Shown: positions 40,250-49,529, counted from the stretch's first letter. The stretch: DNA of 64,000 nt from Sva-07 sp963741755 (GCA_963741755.1 CAVUJG010000006.1:235111-299110); one strand, 5' to 3'. The notes: generated by a model not told the origin, from the sequence alone. Translations and numbers: made by a program.

Positions 40250-42688
40250 ATGGCTGACCTCTTCCTCGGCGGTGCGATCGATCCAGCGACGCATGAGCGC
40301 ACCACCGCCGAATCGTCCGGCCACGTCGCCGTGCCGACCGACTCGCTCACCACCCACGGCGTGATCGTGGGGATGACCGGCTCGGGCAAGACCGGTCTCG
40401 GAGTGATCCTGATCGAAGAGGCACTTCGCGCCGGCCTGCCCGTGTTGGCGATCGACCCGAAGGGTGATCTGACGAACCTGTGCCTGACCTTCCCCGATCT
40501 CGCCGCGACGGATTTCCGGCCGTGGATCGACGAAGCCCAGGCGCGCAACGCCGGCGAGTCGCCCGACCAGTTCGCTGCCAGCCAGTCCGCGCTGTGGACC
40601 GAGGGGCTCGGGAAGTGGGGGCTCGGCGGCGGTGACATCGGTGCGCTGCGGGATCGGACGGACTTCACGATCTACACGCCCGGTTCGCAGGCCGGCGTTC
40701 CACTCGACCTCGTCGGATCACTCCAGGTGCCCGCCGACATGAACGACGCCGAGGTGGTCGCCGACGAGATCGAAGGGTATGTCACGGGCCTGCTCGGCCT
40801 CGTCGGTCTCGCCGCCGACCCGCTGGCCAGCAGGGAACACATCCTGTTGTCGAATCTGATCCAGCACTCCTGGAGCGAGGGCCGCCCCCTCGACCTCATG
40901 ACGCTCGTCGGGATGATCCCCTCGCCCCCGATCCGCAAACTCGGCGTGTTCGACGTCGACCAGTTCTTCCCCGCCGACGACCGTATGGCGCTGGCGATGA
41001 AGCTCAACGGGCTGCTGGCGTCGCCGTCGTTCGCCTCGTGGGCACTGGGGTCGCCACTCGACATCGAATCGCTGCTGTACACCGCAGACGGGCGCGGACG
41101 CTGCGCGATCGTCACCACGGCGCACCTGTCCGACGACGAGCGCCAGTTCGTGACCTCGCTGGTCCTGTCCAAGCTCGTCACGTGGATGCGACGCCAGAGT
41201 GGCACGACCGACCTGCGGGCGATGCTGTACATGGACGAGGTGGCCGGTTACCTCCCGCCGACGGCGATGCCGCCAACGAAGAAACCGATCATGACGCTGA
41301 TGAAACAGGCTCGGGCGTTCGGCCTCGGGGTGATCCTGTCGACCCAGAACCCGGTCGACCTCGACTACAAAGCGATGTCGAACGCGGGGACCTGGATGAT
41401 CGGGCGGCTGCAGACCGACCGTGACAAGCAACGACTCCTCGACGGCATGACCTCGGCCGCGGGAAGCGTCGACGTGGCCGCGATCGACGCCACGATCTCC
41501 GGCTTGGGCAAGCGTGAGTTCGTGCTGCGGCGCGCCGGCAAGGACCAACCCGAGATCTTCACCACCCGCTGGGCGATGTCGTACCTGCGCGGGCCGATGA
41601 CGCGCGACCAGATCGCGTCGCTCGCTCCGCCGGCGACCGTCTCGCACACGCAGGCTCTTCCGCCACCGGTGCTGGCGGCAGCGGCCACAGCCCCTCCCGA
41701 CCAACCGCATTCGGCAGCCCCAAGCGGCGGGGCGCCTGCCGATGACAGCCCGGTCGCGCCCAAGGTCGCCGACGGGATTGCCGTGCGGTATGTCGATGTG
41801 GCGGCGCCATGGCTCGGCGACGTCGGCGGCGACGCTCGCGGCACGATGCTCGACGCAGCGATCGTTGCGCGCGTGGCCATCCGCTACGACGAGGCGAAGG
41901 CCGACCTCGTGCACGACGAGGAGTTCGAGGCAGTGCTGTTCCCGCTCGTCGATCCCGTCGACGTGTCGACGATGACGCACGTCGACTACGACGACCGCGA
42001 TCTCCGCGCCGACGTTCCGGTGGGAGTGACCTACCGGCTCACCGAGGCCCGTATCGCCACGAAGACGTTCTTCAACGACGTCGAGCGTGACCTCCGCGAC
42101 CATCTGACGCGAAGTCTGTCGCTCGAGATACCGACCAACACGCAGCTCAAGCTCTTCGGCCGGCCTGGCGAGACCGTCGAGGAGTTCGAGGTGCGATGCG
42201 TCCAGGGAGCCGACGATCGCGCTGACGCCGAGATCGCGACGCTGCGCGACAAGTACGAAGCCAAGGCGATCAAGCTGCGCGACCAGATCGATGGCGCCGA
42301 AGACCGCACCGCTGTGCTGGCTGAGGAGGCGAAGGGAAAGAAGACCTCGGAGTTCTTCTCGACGGCGGGTTCGATGCTCGGCGGACTGCTCGGGGGCAGC
42401 AAGTCGAAGACCAAGATGATGGGCGACCTGCTCGGCGACGCGGGTACCGCTGCCGGACGACGCGGGCGTACGAGCGCATCAGATCGCCGCGTCGATGCCG
42501 CCGCGAACAAGGTGCAACGCCTCGTCGACCAGTACGACGAACTCGAGGCCGAACTCGAGCGTGACGTCGCCGACATCACGGCTCGATGGGCCGAAGCGGC
42601 CTCTGCGGTCACCACGATGACGGTGCCGCTCGAACGAACCGACGTCAACGTCACCCAACTCGTGCTCGCTTGGGTTCCGGTCGATTGA
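40250..42688 (+). CDS. Large HerA/DUF87-like ATPase
   Basis: An 812-residue P-loop ATPase of the HerA/FtsK group. Walker A GMTGSGKTGLG at about residue 41, DPKGDLTNLCL just after, Walker B MLYMDEVAGYLPP at about 326, and ILSTQNPVDLDYKAMSN as sensor region. The ATPase ends near residue 460; a Pro/Ala linker follows, then a C-terminal half with a predicted coiled coil (VQRLVDQYDELEAELERDV) and a glycine-rich SMLGGLLGGS stretch. HerA-type motors move DNA in repair, conjugation or phage defence. No nuclease partner (NurA, Sir2 or similar) is adjacent, so the role is open. Confidence 0.82.
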   Translation: MADLFLGGAIDPATHERTTAESSGHVAVPTDSLTTHGVIVGMTGSGKTGLGVILIEEALRAGLPVLAIDPKGDLTNLCLTFPDLAATDFRPWIDEAQARNAGESPDQFAASQSALWTEGLGKWGLGGGDIGALRDRTDFTIYTPGSQAGVPLDLVGSLQVPADMNDAEVVADEIEGYVTGLLGLVGLAADPLASREHILLSNLIQHSWSEGRPLDLMTLVGMIPSPPIRKLGVFDVDQFFPADDRMALAMKLNGLLASPSFASWALGSPLDIESLLYTADGRGRCAIVTTAHLSDDERQFVTSLVLSKLVTWMRRQSGTTDLRAMLYMDEVAGYLPPTAMPPTKKPIMTLMKQARAFGLGVILSTQNPVDLDYKAMSNAGTWMIGRLQTDRDKQRLLDGMTSAAGSVDVAAIDATISGLGKREFVLRRAGKDQPEIFTTRWAMSYLRGPMTRDQIASLAPPATVSHTQALPPPVLAAAATAPPDQPHSAAPSGGAPADDSPVAPKVADGIAVRYVDVAAPWLGDVGGDARGTMLDAAIVARVAIRYDEAKADLVHDEEFEAVLFPLVDPVDVSTMTHVDYDDRDLRADVPVGVTYRLTEARIATKTFFNDVERDLRDHLTRSLSLEIPTNTQLKLFGRPGETVEEFEVRCVQGADDRADAEIATLRDKYEAKAIKLRDQIDGAEDRTAVLAEEAKGKKTSEFFSTAGSMLGGLLGGSKSKTKMMGDLLGDAGTAAGRRGRTSASDRRVDAAANKVQRLVDQYDELEAELERDVADITARWAEAASAVTTMTVPLERTDVNVTQLVLAWVPVD

Positions 42689-42700
42689 GATTCACAGCGG

Positions 42701-42774
42701 TGCCGACGGAGAGACTCGAACTCTCACTGACGGCGACCTAAACGCCGTGCCTCTGCCAATTGGGCTACGTCGGC
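42701..42774 (-). tRNA. tRNA-Leu-like (anticodon UAG) with a short variable region
   Basis: On the minus strand a cloverleaf of 74 nt folds cleanly: acceptor GCCGACG with CGTCGGC, D-arm GCC/GGC with the loop AATTGGCAGA, anticodon stem CGGCG/CGCCG with loop TTTAGGT (anticodon TAG, reads CUA), a variable region of about five bases (TCAGT), T-arm GAGAG/CTCTC with TTCGAGT, discriminator A. CCA is not encoded. The D-loop and anticodon loop look like tRNA-Leu, but bacterial tRNA-Leu normally has a long, paired variable arm. Confidence 0.82.
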
Positions 42775-42794
42775 CGGTGCCCTGAAGCTACCCG

Positions 42795-42827
42795 GATTAC
42801 ATCGCGGGTCTGACCCCTGATGTAATC
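42795..42827. repeat. Palindromic element, family B, between tRNA and the next gene
   Basis: 33 bp, GATTACATCGCGGGTC core and GATGTAATC arm, extended by CCG/CGG on either side. It is 20 bp upstream of the 5' end of the tRNA gene (which reads away from it) and 28 bp before the next start codon. Confidence 0.85.
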
Positions 42828-42855
42828 CGGGCGGGGTGGGCCGTACCCTGCTGCG

Positions 42856-43815
42856 GTGCCTCACGGCGGAACGCGGGCCAGCGCCATCGAACTCGTTGCG
42901 TGGATGTTCGTCGCGGTCGTCGGCCTCGTCACGATCTCCCAGGCCATCGGGTGGGCCGGCACGACCACCGTCGCCATCATTCAGTCACTCACCCCGTACC
43001 TCGGCATCGCACTCGTCCCGGTCATTGCGGTGGCGTTCTGGCGTCGTCACCTCATTCTCGTCACCGTCGCAACATCGGTGGGCGCTGCGCTGCTCGTACT
43101 GGCCGCCCCACTCGCGTTTCCCGACCCACAACCCGCCGCGGCAGTGGACACCGTCGGGCTTCGGGTCGCGTCACTCAACCTCTGGTACCAGAACACCACC
43201 GTCGACGAGATCGACGACGCCCTCGCAACGATCGACGCCGACGTGATCGTGTTCAACGAATACACCCCGCAGCACCGAGACTCGCTACAGGCCAGCGCAC
43301 TCGCCGACACCTACGTCCAACGACTCGATCGGCCGGGGCTCGGCGCGACCGGCATTGCGATCTGGAGTCGTTGGCCCCTCCGCATCGGCGACTCGATCGA
43401 GACGTTCAACGACAGCCTGGACGTCACCGTCGGCGGCCCCGACGGCGACATCCGGGTCGTGGCGATGCACATGCCGACCCCGCTGGTCGATTTCGATGCC
43501 TGGCGTACCGACCTTGCGACGGCCGCCGAGATCGGGCGCACCACCACCGAGCCGACGTTGCTGATCGGCGATCTCAACTCGTCGTACTGGCATCCCGACT
43601 TCCGACGGTTGCTCGACGCCGGCTTCGTCGACGGCAACGCTGCAGCCGGCTCGGGGTTCTCGACGTCGTGGCCGACCGGCAAGGTCATCCCTGCGTTCGT
43701 ACGTCTCGACCACGCACTCACGATCGACGGGCTGGTCTCGACCGACATCGTCGACTTCGACGTGCCCGGCAGCGATCACCTCGGGCTGGTCGTCACCGTT
43801 GCGCCAGCTCGATGA
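42856..43815 (+). CDS. Membrane-anchored endonuclease/exonuclease/phosphatase family protein
   Basis: A 319-residue protein. Three hydrophobic segments (about residues 10-32, 38-58 and 66-88) precede an EEP domain: RVASLNLWYQNT, DVIVFNEYTP (catalytic Glu), VAMHMPTP, LLIGDLNSSYW (Asp-Asn) and SDHLGLVV (Asp-His). The domain hydrolyses phosphodiesters of nucleic acids, lipids or inositol phosphates; the topology places it outside the membrane. Similar actinobacterial proteins are of unknown substrate. GTG start. Its 3' end overlaps the convergent rdgB by 23 bp. Confidence 0.82.
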   Translation: MPHGGTRASAIELVAWMFVAVVGLVTISQAIGWAGTTTVAIIQSLTPYLGIALVPVIAVAFWRRHLILVTVATSVGAALLVLAAPLAFPDPQPAAAVDTVGLRVASLNLWYQNTTVDEIDDALATIDADVIVFNEYTPQHRDSLQASALADTYVQRLDRPGLGATGIAIWSRWPLRIGDSIETFNDSLDVTVGGPDGDIRVVAMHMPTPLVDFDAWRTDLATAAEIGRTTTEPTLLIGDLNSSYWHPDFRRLLDAGFVDGNAAAGSGFSTSWPTGKVIPAFVRLDHALTIDGLVSTDIVDFDVPGSDHLGLVVTVAPAR

Positions 43816-44371
43816 GTAGCGCCCGGAACGCACGACCCCGGTGCGAGATTGCGTTCTTCGCCTCGAGACCCATCTGGGCGAAGGTCCCACCGTCGCCCTC
43901 GTCCGGCTGAAAGACGGAGTCGTAGCCGAACCCGATCTCGCCGCGTTCGTCGGTGGTGATCACTCCGGGGCAGACACCTTCGACGTGGACCTCGGAGCCG
44001 TCGGGCCACACCACGATGGCAACGGTCTTGAACGCCGCTCGTCGATCGCCGACACCGCGGAGTTCATCGAGCAGCTTCGAGCGATTGTCGGCGTAGGAAC
44101 ACCCCATGCCCGCATAGTGGGCGGCGTCCACCCCAGGGGCTCCACCCAGCGCCTCGACTTCGAGGCCGGTGTCGTCAGCAACCGCCGGGAGACCGGTCGC
44201 GGCGCACAACGCCACCGCCTTCAGCCGGGCGTTGCCGAGCAGGGTGTCGGCGTCCTCGACGACATCGGGAACGTGATCGGGGCGCGGCAACAGTTCGACC
44301 ACGCCGTCGAGGAGGCGTTGAATCTCGACCACCTTGTCGGGGTTCGCCGACGCGCACACCAGCTGCATCAT
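43793..44371 (-). CDS. rdgB: XTP/dITP diphosphatase (RdgB/HAM1)
   Basis: A 192-residue house-cleaning nucleotidase that removes ITP, dITP and XTP. LVCASANPDKVVEIQRLL, DADTLLGNARLKA, GLPAVADDTGLEVEALGGAP (the catalytic Asp region), ERGEIGFGYDSVFQP and KNAISHRGRAF are all canonical. It is directly downstream of rph (9 bp), the usual murI-rph-rdgB order. Confidence 0.94.
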   Translation of the reverse strand: MMQLVCASANPDKVVEIQRLLDGVVELLPRPDHVPDVVEDADTLLGNARLKAVALCAATGLPAVADDTGLEVEALGGAPGVDAAHYAGMGCSYADNRSKLLDELRGVGDRRAAFKTVAIVVWPDGSEVHVEGVCPGVITTDERGEIGFGYDSVFQPDEGDGGTFAQMGLEAKNAISHRGRAFRALLIELAQR

Positions 44372-44380
44372 CGGACGTCC

Positions 44381-45139
44381 TCAGCGAGCCGGGCGCGCCG
44401 ACGGTGCGGTTGCGATCAGCTGGGCCTGCAGATCGGCGATCGTGCCCAGACCGCGTTCGGCGAGCTGGACCAGCACATCGAGCTCGGACCGTGAGAACGC
44501 CATGCCTTCGGCGGTGCCCTGCACCTCGACGAATTTGGCTTCACCACCGGCGATCGGGCGCAGCATCACGACGTTCATGTCGACCTCGGCGGTGCTGTCC
44601 TCGACGTACGGCAGGTCGAGGACAGGCGTCCCGTTGACGATGCCCACGCTGATCGCAGTGCAAAACGAGTGCAACGGGTTGACGGCGAGATCGCCGCGCT
44701 GCACCACCCGTTCGAGCGCATCGTGCAACGCGACGAAACCACCACAGATGCTCGCGGTGCGTGTGCCGCCGTCGGCCTGGAGCACGTCACAGTCGACGAC
44801 GACCTGGCGTTCGCCGAGGGCTTGCATGTCGCAGGCCGCTCGCAGCGAGCGACCGATCAAACGCTGGATCTCGACGGTGCGCCCGCTCTGCTTGCCGCGC
44901 GCCGCCTCGCGATCGATCCGTTCCGGCGATGCACCGGGGAGCATCGAGTACTCGGCGGTCACCCACCCCTTGCCGGAGTTGCGCATCCAGCGCGGAACGT
45001 CATCGTCGATCGAGGCGGTGCAGAGCACGCGTGTCTTGCCGAACGACACCAGGCACGAGCCGTCGGCCATCTCGGTGAAGTCGCGCTCGAAGCTGATCGG
45101 GCGAAGCTGGTCGTCGGTGCGGCCGTCGGGGCGAGCCAT
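44381..45139 (-). CDS. rph: Ribonuclease PH
   Basis: A 252-residue phosphorolytic 3'-5' exoribonuclease that trims tRNA 3' ends. MARPDGRTDDQLRPISFERD, GSCLVSFGKTRVLCTASID, SGRTVEIQRLIGRSLRAA (phosphate-binding), DCDVLQADGGTRTASI and DLPYVEDSTAEVDMNVVM are diagnostic. ATG 45139 is chosen because all family members begin with the RPDGR block. tRNA trimming matters here because the tRNA gene at 42701 does not encode CCA. Confidence 0.95.
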   Translation of the reverse strand: MARPDGRTDDQLRPISFERDFTEMADGSCLVSFGKTRVLCTASIDDDVPRWMRNSGKGWVTAEYSMLPGASPERIDREAARGKQSGRTVEIQRLIGRSLRAACDMQALGERQVVVDCDVLQADGGTRTASICGGFVALHDALERVVQRGDLAVNPLHSFCTAISVGIVNGTPVLDLPYVEDSTAEVDMNVVMLRPIAGGEAKFVEVQGTAEGMAFSRSELDVLVQLAERGLGTIADLQAQLIATAPSARPAR

Positions 45140-45187
45140 GGTGTCTCCGTTTCGTGGGTGTGCGGGCCCACAGGGTGCCACAGGCGC

Positions 45188-46006
45188 TCAGGAACCGGAC
45201 GGGTTCCACGACTCGGTGTGATCGAGTTCTGGGCCGAGCAGTTGCGCTCCGAGCTCGCGGAACAGCTCGACGTCGCCACTCGACACGAAGCGGTGCCGGC
45301 CGACGCGTTCGGTTCGACGGTCGAGTTCACGCAGCAGCCCGAGCGTTCCAAGGCGCTCCATCACCGCGAAGGCCGTCTCGTCGGCGGAGCTGACCAGCGT
45401 GACCTGCGAACCCATCACGTCGCTGATCGTTCGGGCGAGAAACGGGTAATGCGTACAGCCCAACAGCAGCGCATCGACCTCCGCGTCGCGAATCGGCGCG
45501 AGCAACCGCTCGGCGAGCACCGTCACTTCGTCACCGGTCGTCTGACCTCTCTCGACGAATTCGACGAAGCCGGGACACGCAGCGCTGGTCAACGTGACCG
45601 GTGCGCCGGTGTCGATCACCGCTCGCACGTAGGCGCCGGACGCCATCGTGCCGACCGTGCCGATCACCCCGACCCTGCCCGTCGTCGTCGTGGTCACCAG
45701 TGCCTTTGCACCCGGCGCGATGACGTCGATCACCGGCACTGGGAGTTCCTCGCGGAGCTCGTCGAGGCCCGCTGCGGTTGCCGTGTTGCACGCGACGACG
45801 ATCGCCTTGGCGTCGAAATCCTTCACCAGGCTCCACGCGAGTTCGTGGGCGTAGCCGCGCACGTCGTCGAGCGGTTTCGAGCCGTAGGGGTACCGGCCGG
45901 TGTCGCCGATGTAGACGAGGTCCTCCGCGGGGAGCAGATCGATCATCGCCCGGGCGACGGTGAGACCGCCGAAGCCCGAGTCGAACATCCCGATGGGCCG
46001 GTCCAC
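45188..46006 (-). CDS. murI: Glutamate racemase
   Basis: A 272-residue enzyme that makes D-glutamate for peptidoglycan. VDRPIGMFDSGFGGLTVARA, YIGDTGRYPYGSK, VVACNTATAAGLDEL (first catalytic Cys) and LLLGCTHYPFL (second Cys). Start: GTG 46006, giving the typical short N-terminus; upstream of it lies a family A palindrome. Gene order murI-rph-rdgB is widely conserved. Confidence 0.94.
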   Translation of the reverse strand: MDRPIGMFDSGFGGLTVARAMIDLLPAEDLVYIGDTGRYPYGSKPLDDVRGYAHELAWSLVKDFDAKAIVVACNTATAAGLDELREELPVPVIDVIAPGAKALVTTTTTGRVGVIGTVGTMASGAYVRAVIDTGAPVTLTSAACPGFVEFVERGQTTGDEVTVLAERLLAPIRDAEVDALLLGCTHYPFLARTISDVMGSQVTLVSSADETAFAVMERLGTLGLLRELDRRTERVGRHRFVSSGDVELFRELGAQLLGPELDHTESWNPSGS

Positions 46007-46025
46007 GATTCGCCAGCCTATTGCC

Positions 46026-46066
46026 GACGGGGTACACGAGGTGCCAGGCACATCGTGTACCCCGTC
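46026..46066. repeat. Palindromic element, family A, copy 3
   Basis: 41 bp: arms GACGGGGTACACGA and TCGTGTACCCCGTC are exact reverse complements, core GGTGCCAGGCACA. It fills most of the gap between the fasciclin gene stop (46073) and the murI start. Confidence 0.8.
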
Positions 46067-46072
46067 AATCGA

Positions 46073-47506
46073 TCACTCGGGAAGCACCTGCGGGAGCAGC
46101 ACCTGGTCGATGACGTGGAGGACACCGTTGGCGGCCTCGATGTCGGCGACGAGGATCTGAGCCCCACCGATCGTCGGCGGGTTCGCCGCTGCGTCGACTG
46201 CATGCGGACCTGGATTGACCACCACGAGCTCCGGCGGCACGAGGGCCAGGATCTGGGTGATCAACAGCGCCTGGGTGTTGTCGACATGGGTCAACAACAC
46301 CGACTCGACGATCGCCGGGTTGGTGAAGTCGGGAGCGCCGACACCACCAGCGGCGGTCGTGATCGCCTGATTGCTCGGCGCGAGGAGCGTCAACGTCGCG
46401 TTCGGGTCGGACAGCACGTCTTGCAGACCGGCCAGCTCGACGAGTGCTCGCAGTTCGCTCAGGTCGGGGCTGTTGAGGATGACGTCCCACAGCGTGGCCT
46501 CGGGTTGCGGCGGCACCGTGACCACGGGGACGGTGGTTTCCGGGGCAACCGTGGTTGTCGTGTCGGCAACGGTGGTCGTCGTCTCGGGAACGGTCGTGGA
46601 CGTGGTCGTCGTCGTCTCGATCGGACGGATGCTGGACAGACGACACGTCACGGTGTCGCCAGCGAGGAACTGGTAGTTCGGGAAGGTGTAGTTGGCGATC
46701 TGATCGGCAGCCGGGTCCGGCACGTCGACTTCGACAGCCATCGACACGACGCTGTCCTGGACGTCGGGCCGAGCGAGGACACAGTCGACGATCGGACCTG
46801 GCGGTGTCCAGCCGGCGGGTACCTGCTGGGCCATCGAAACCGTGGCCGCCCAGGTGGCCGGGTCGGAATTGGCCCCGGTCGGCTCCCATTCGAACTCGAC
46901 CTCGCCGTCCGAGCCGGTCGAATCACCGGCGAGTTCGCCCGCGACCGCCGAGTCGGGTTGAATCCAGGTGTAGTCGGTCTCCGATCCGGCAGGGCCCGTG
47001 ACGTCGACGATGAATCCTGCGTCGAGGGGCGTGCCGGTCTCGTCGGTCACTTCGAGCACCAGCAGACTCGACTCGGCCGTGGCAGCCGAATCGTCGTCGT
47101 CACCGCCGAGGAAGAGCCAGGCGATGACGCCGGCGAGAGCCGCAATGACAACAACGGCCGCGATCAGTGGTCCTGGCTTCTTGTACCACGGCGTCGGTGG
47201 CTGCTTGCCGACCGGGTCGCTGTAGCCCGTGTTCGGCGGGGTTCCAGGCGGCACGCCACCAGCGGCGGCAGCGACAGGCATCTGCATCGTCGCATCCGAG
47301 TACGAGGGAGCGTCCTGCGGGAGGGTCGGAGCACCATCGGGCAGGGTGGGGGCGCCATCGGGTGGCATGGGAACCCCGTCGGGCGGCGTGGGGACACCAT
47401 CAGGAAGCGTCGGCGACCCGGGTGGCGGCGGAACCGCTGGGCCGGGCGTCGGCGGAGTGGAGGGCGGGGTCGGGGGTACCGATCCGGGCGCATTCGGGTC
47501 GCTCAT
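46073..47506 (-). CDS. Membrane-anchored fasciclin-domain protein
   Basis: A 477-residue protein in three parts. Residues 1-105 are a cytosolic Pro/Gly/Asp-rich region with repeats of the type LPDGAPT/PPDGVP. A single membrane helix follows (PLIAAVVVIAALAGVIAWLF). Outside are a beta-rich domain (SSLLVLEVTDETGTPLDAGF), a Thr/Val linker (TTTTTSTTVPETTTTVAD) and a C-terminal FAS1 domain (LVELAGLQDVLSDPNATLTL, ILVADIEAANGVLHVIDQVL). FAS1 domains mediate adhesion or bind polymers. Convergence of Pro-rich inside and adhesive outside suggests a cell-surface attachment role, by inference. Confidence 0.83.
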   Translation of the reverse strand: MSDPNAPGSVPPTPPSTPPTPGPAVPPPPGSPTLPDGVPTPPDGVPMPPDGAPTLPDGAPTLPQDAPSYSDATMQMPVAAAAGGVPPGTPPNTGYSDPVGKQPPTPWYKKPGPLIAAVVVIAALAGVIAWLFLGGDDDDSAATAESSLLVLEVTDETGTPLDAGFIVDVTGPAGSETDYTWIQPDSAVAGELAGDSTGSDGEVEFEWEPTGANSDPATWAATVSMAQQVPAGWTPPGPIVDCVLARPDVQDSVVSMAVEVDVPDPAADQIANYTFPNYQFLAGDTVTCRLSSIRPIETTTTTSTTVPETTTTVADTTTTVAPETTVPVVTVPPQPEATLWDVILNSPDLSELRALVELAGLQDVLSDPNATLTLLAPSNQAITTAAGGVGAPDFTNPAIVESVLLTHVDNTQALLITQILALVPPELVVVNPGPHAVDAAANPPTIGGAQILVADIEAANGVLHVIDQVLLPQVLPE

Positions 47507-47616
47507 ACAACCAGTGTCGCAGATGCCGACAGCTCGATCCCGGACCGCCTCCGTACGACACGGACCACGGCGTGAGCGGGTCGTCGAGTCCGGGCGCCGC
47601 CTGACATGATCTCGAG

Positions 47617-48498
47617 ATGCCCACGATTCCCGTCAACGACATCGAGATCTGCTACGAGAGCTTCGGCGACCCCGACGCACCGCCGCTGCTGTTGGTGATG
47701 GGCCTCGGCGCCCAGATGACGCTGTGGTCACCGGGGTTCGTCTCCGAACTCCTGGATCGCGGCTTCCGCGTGATCCGCTTCGACAACCGCGACGCCGGGC
47801 TCACCACCAAGACCGACGGGCCACCGCCGGACGTGATGGCGATGTACGCCGCATTTGCCGCCGGCCAGCCGATCGAGGCGCCGTACACGCTGTCGTTGCT
47901 CGCTGCTGACGCCATCGGTCTGCTGGATGCGCTCGAGATCCCGGCTGCGCACATCGTCGGCGCGTCGATGGGCGGAATGATCGTGCAGACGATCGCGATC
48001 GAGCACCCAGACCGGGTGCTGTCGCTCACCAGCATCATGTCGACGACCGGCCACACCGAGGTCGGCCAACCGGATCCCGAAGCGATGATGGCGCTGCTGT
48101 CACCGGCGCCCGAAGGCCGAGCCGCAGCGATCGAGTCGAGCATCAACACCAGCCGGCTGATCTCTGGCGCCCTGTTCGACGAGGTCGAATCCCGGCGGAT
48201 CGCCACCGAGTCGTACGACCGCTGCTTCCATCCGGCCGGCACGATGTTCCAGATCGCCGCGATCGCCGCGAGCGGCGACCGCACCGAGGGACTCCAGCAG
48301 CTCGACGTGCCGACCCTCGTGATCCACGGACGTCAGGATCCGCTGGTCACGCTGTCGGGCGGCGAGGCGACCGCGAAGGCGGTGCCGGGCGCCGACCTGC
48401 TCGTGTTCGGCCTGATGGGCCACGACCTGCCGCGTCGGTACTGGCCACAGATCGCCGACGCCATCTTCAACATCGCCGCCCAAGGCGAGGGTCTCTGA
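47617..48498 (+). CDS. Alpha/beta hydrolase
   Basis: A 293-residue hydrolase. GDPDAPPLLLVMGLGAQMTL forms the oxyanion side; FDNRDAGLT is the conserved loop; nucleophile Ser in VGASMGGMIVQ; acid Asp in IHGRQDPLV; His in MGHDLPRRYW. The sequence belongs to the group around aclacinomycin methylesterase and esterases; the true substrate is not known. The following hydrolase gene starts 2 bp after the stop, so they form an operon. Confidence 0.85.
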   Translation: MPTIPVNDIEICYESFGDPDAPPLLLVMGLGAQMTLWSPGFVSELLDRGFRVIRFDNRDAGLTTKTDGPPPDVMAMYAAFAAGQPIEAPYTLSLLAADAIGLLDALEIPAAHIVGASMGGMIVQTIAIEHPDRVLSLTSIMSTTGHTEVGQPDPEAMMALLSPAPEGRAAAIESSINTSRLISGALFDEVESRRIATESYDRCFHPAGTMFQIAAIAASGDRTEGLQQLDVPTLVIHGRQDPLVTLSGGEATAKAVPGADLLVFGLMGHDLPRRYWPQIADAIFNIAAQGEGL

Positions 48499-48500
48499 CC

Positions 48501-49529
48501 GTGCCGGACACCGCCGACGATCGCCGTCTCGACCCACGCGTGAAGTGGGCGTTGCGTAACGTGCCAGTGACGGCGCTCGGCGATGTCGACACCCGCGAGC
48601 GACTCCTCGAGATCTCCAACAGCCCCAAGGCGATCGCGCTACGCGACAAGATGGAGGCGCTCTACGACACCCTCGACACCGAGGCAGTCGCATCGTCGGC
48701 GGGCCTGACGATCACGACCCACGACGTCGTCTCCGCTCCCGACGGGAACACCATCAAGATTCGCTTCGTCCGTCCGGATTCGGAGGAGACACTCCCCTGC
48801 GTGTACTACATCCACGGCGGCGGGATGCAGAACGGTTCCGCCTTCGGAGCGATGTACCGAGTCTGGGCACGAGTACTCGCTGCGCAGGGCATCGCCGTGG
48901 CGATGGTCGATTTCCGCAACTGCGTCACGCCATCGTCGGTGCCGGAGGTCGAACCGTTCCCGGCCGGCCTGAACGACTGCGTGTCGGGCCTGAGATGGCT
49001 TGCGTCGCAAGCTGGCGAGCTCGGCATCGATGCGGGGCGAATCGTCATCGCCGGCGAGTCCGGTGGTGGCAATCTGACGCTGGCGACCGGCATGCGGCTG
49101 CTGCGCGACGGTGACATCGGCATCGTCAGCGGCCTCTACGCGCTGTGTCCGTACATCGCGGGTGGATGGCCACAGGACCGTTTCCCGTCATCGGTCGAGA
49201 ACGAGGGCATCCTGCTCAACCTCCACCACAACCGCGGATCCGTCGCCTACGGCATCGAGCACTTCGAGGCGGCGAATCCCTTGGCGTGGCCGTCGTTCGC
49301 CACCGTCGACGACGTCGCCGGCCTGCCGCGCACGTTCATCAGCGTCAACGAGGCCGACCCGCTCCGCGACGAAGGCGTCGAGTTCTACCGGTTGTTGTTG
49401 GAGGCCGGCGTGTCCGCCCAGTGCCGCACGGTCATGGGAACCAGCCACGGAATGGATGTGTTCACCGCCGTGCTGCCAGACATCAGTCGCGAGACAGCGG
49501 CGAGCATCGCGCGCTTCGCATCGCTCTGA
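48501..49529 (+). CDS. Alpha/beta hydrolase of the hormone-sensitive-lipase type
   Basis: A 342-residue esterase. The HGGG oxyanion motif is YYIHGGGMQNGS (about residue 104), the nucleophile IAGESGGGNL (about 181), Asp in SVNEADPLRDEG and His in GTSHGMDV. Family IV esterases act on short acyl esters. GTG 48501 lies just after the previous stop. Two hydrolases of different subfamilies in one operon suggest degradation of an ester or lactone substrate; that is inference. Confidence 0.86.
   Translation: MPDTADDRRLDPRVKWALRNVPVTALGDVDTRERLLEISNSPKAIALRDKMEALYDTLDTEAVASSAGLTITTHDVVSAPDGNTIKIRFVRPDSEETLPCVYYIHGGGMQNGSAFGAMYRVWARVLAAQGIAVAMVDFRNCVTPSSVPEVEPFPAGLNDCVSGLRWLASQAGELGIDAGRIVIAGESGGGNLTLATGMRLLRDGDIGIVSGLYALCPYIAGGWPQDRFPSSVENEGILLNLHHNRGSVAYGIEHFEAANPLAWPSFATVDDVAGLPRTFISVNEADPLRDEGVEFYRLLLEAGVSAQCRTVMGTSHGMDVFTAVLPDISRETAASIARFASL

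Noticed and set aside
44669..47575. Very long open frame on the plus strand across rph, murI and the fasciclin gene
   Set aside because: It is antisense to three well-supported genes; high G+C at third positions keeps such frames open. The same applies to the long plus-strand frame at 20248-23064.
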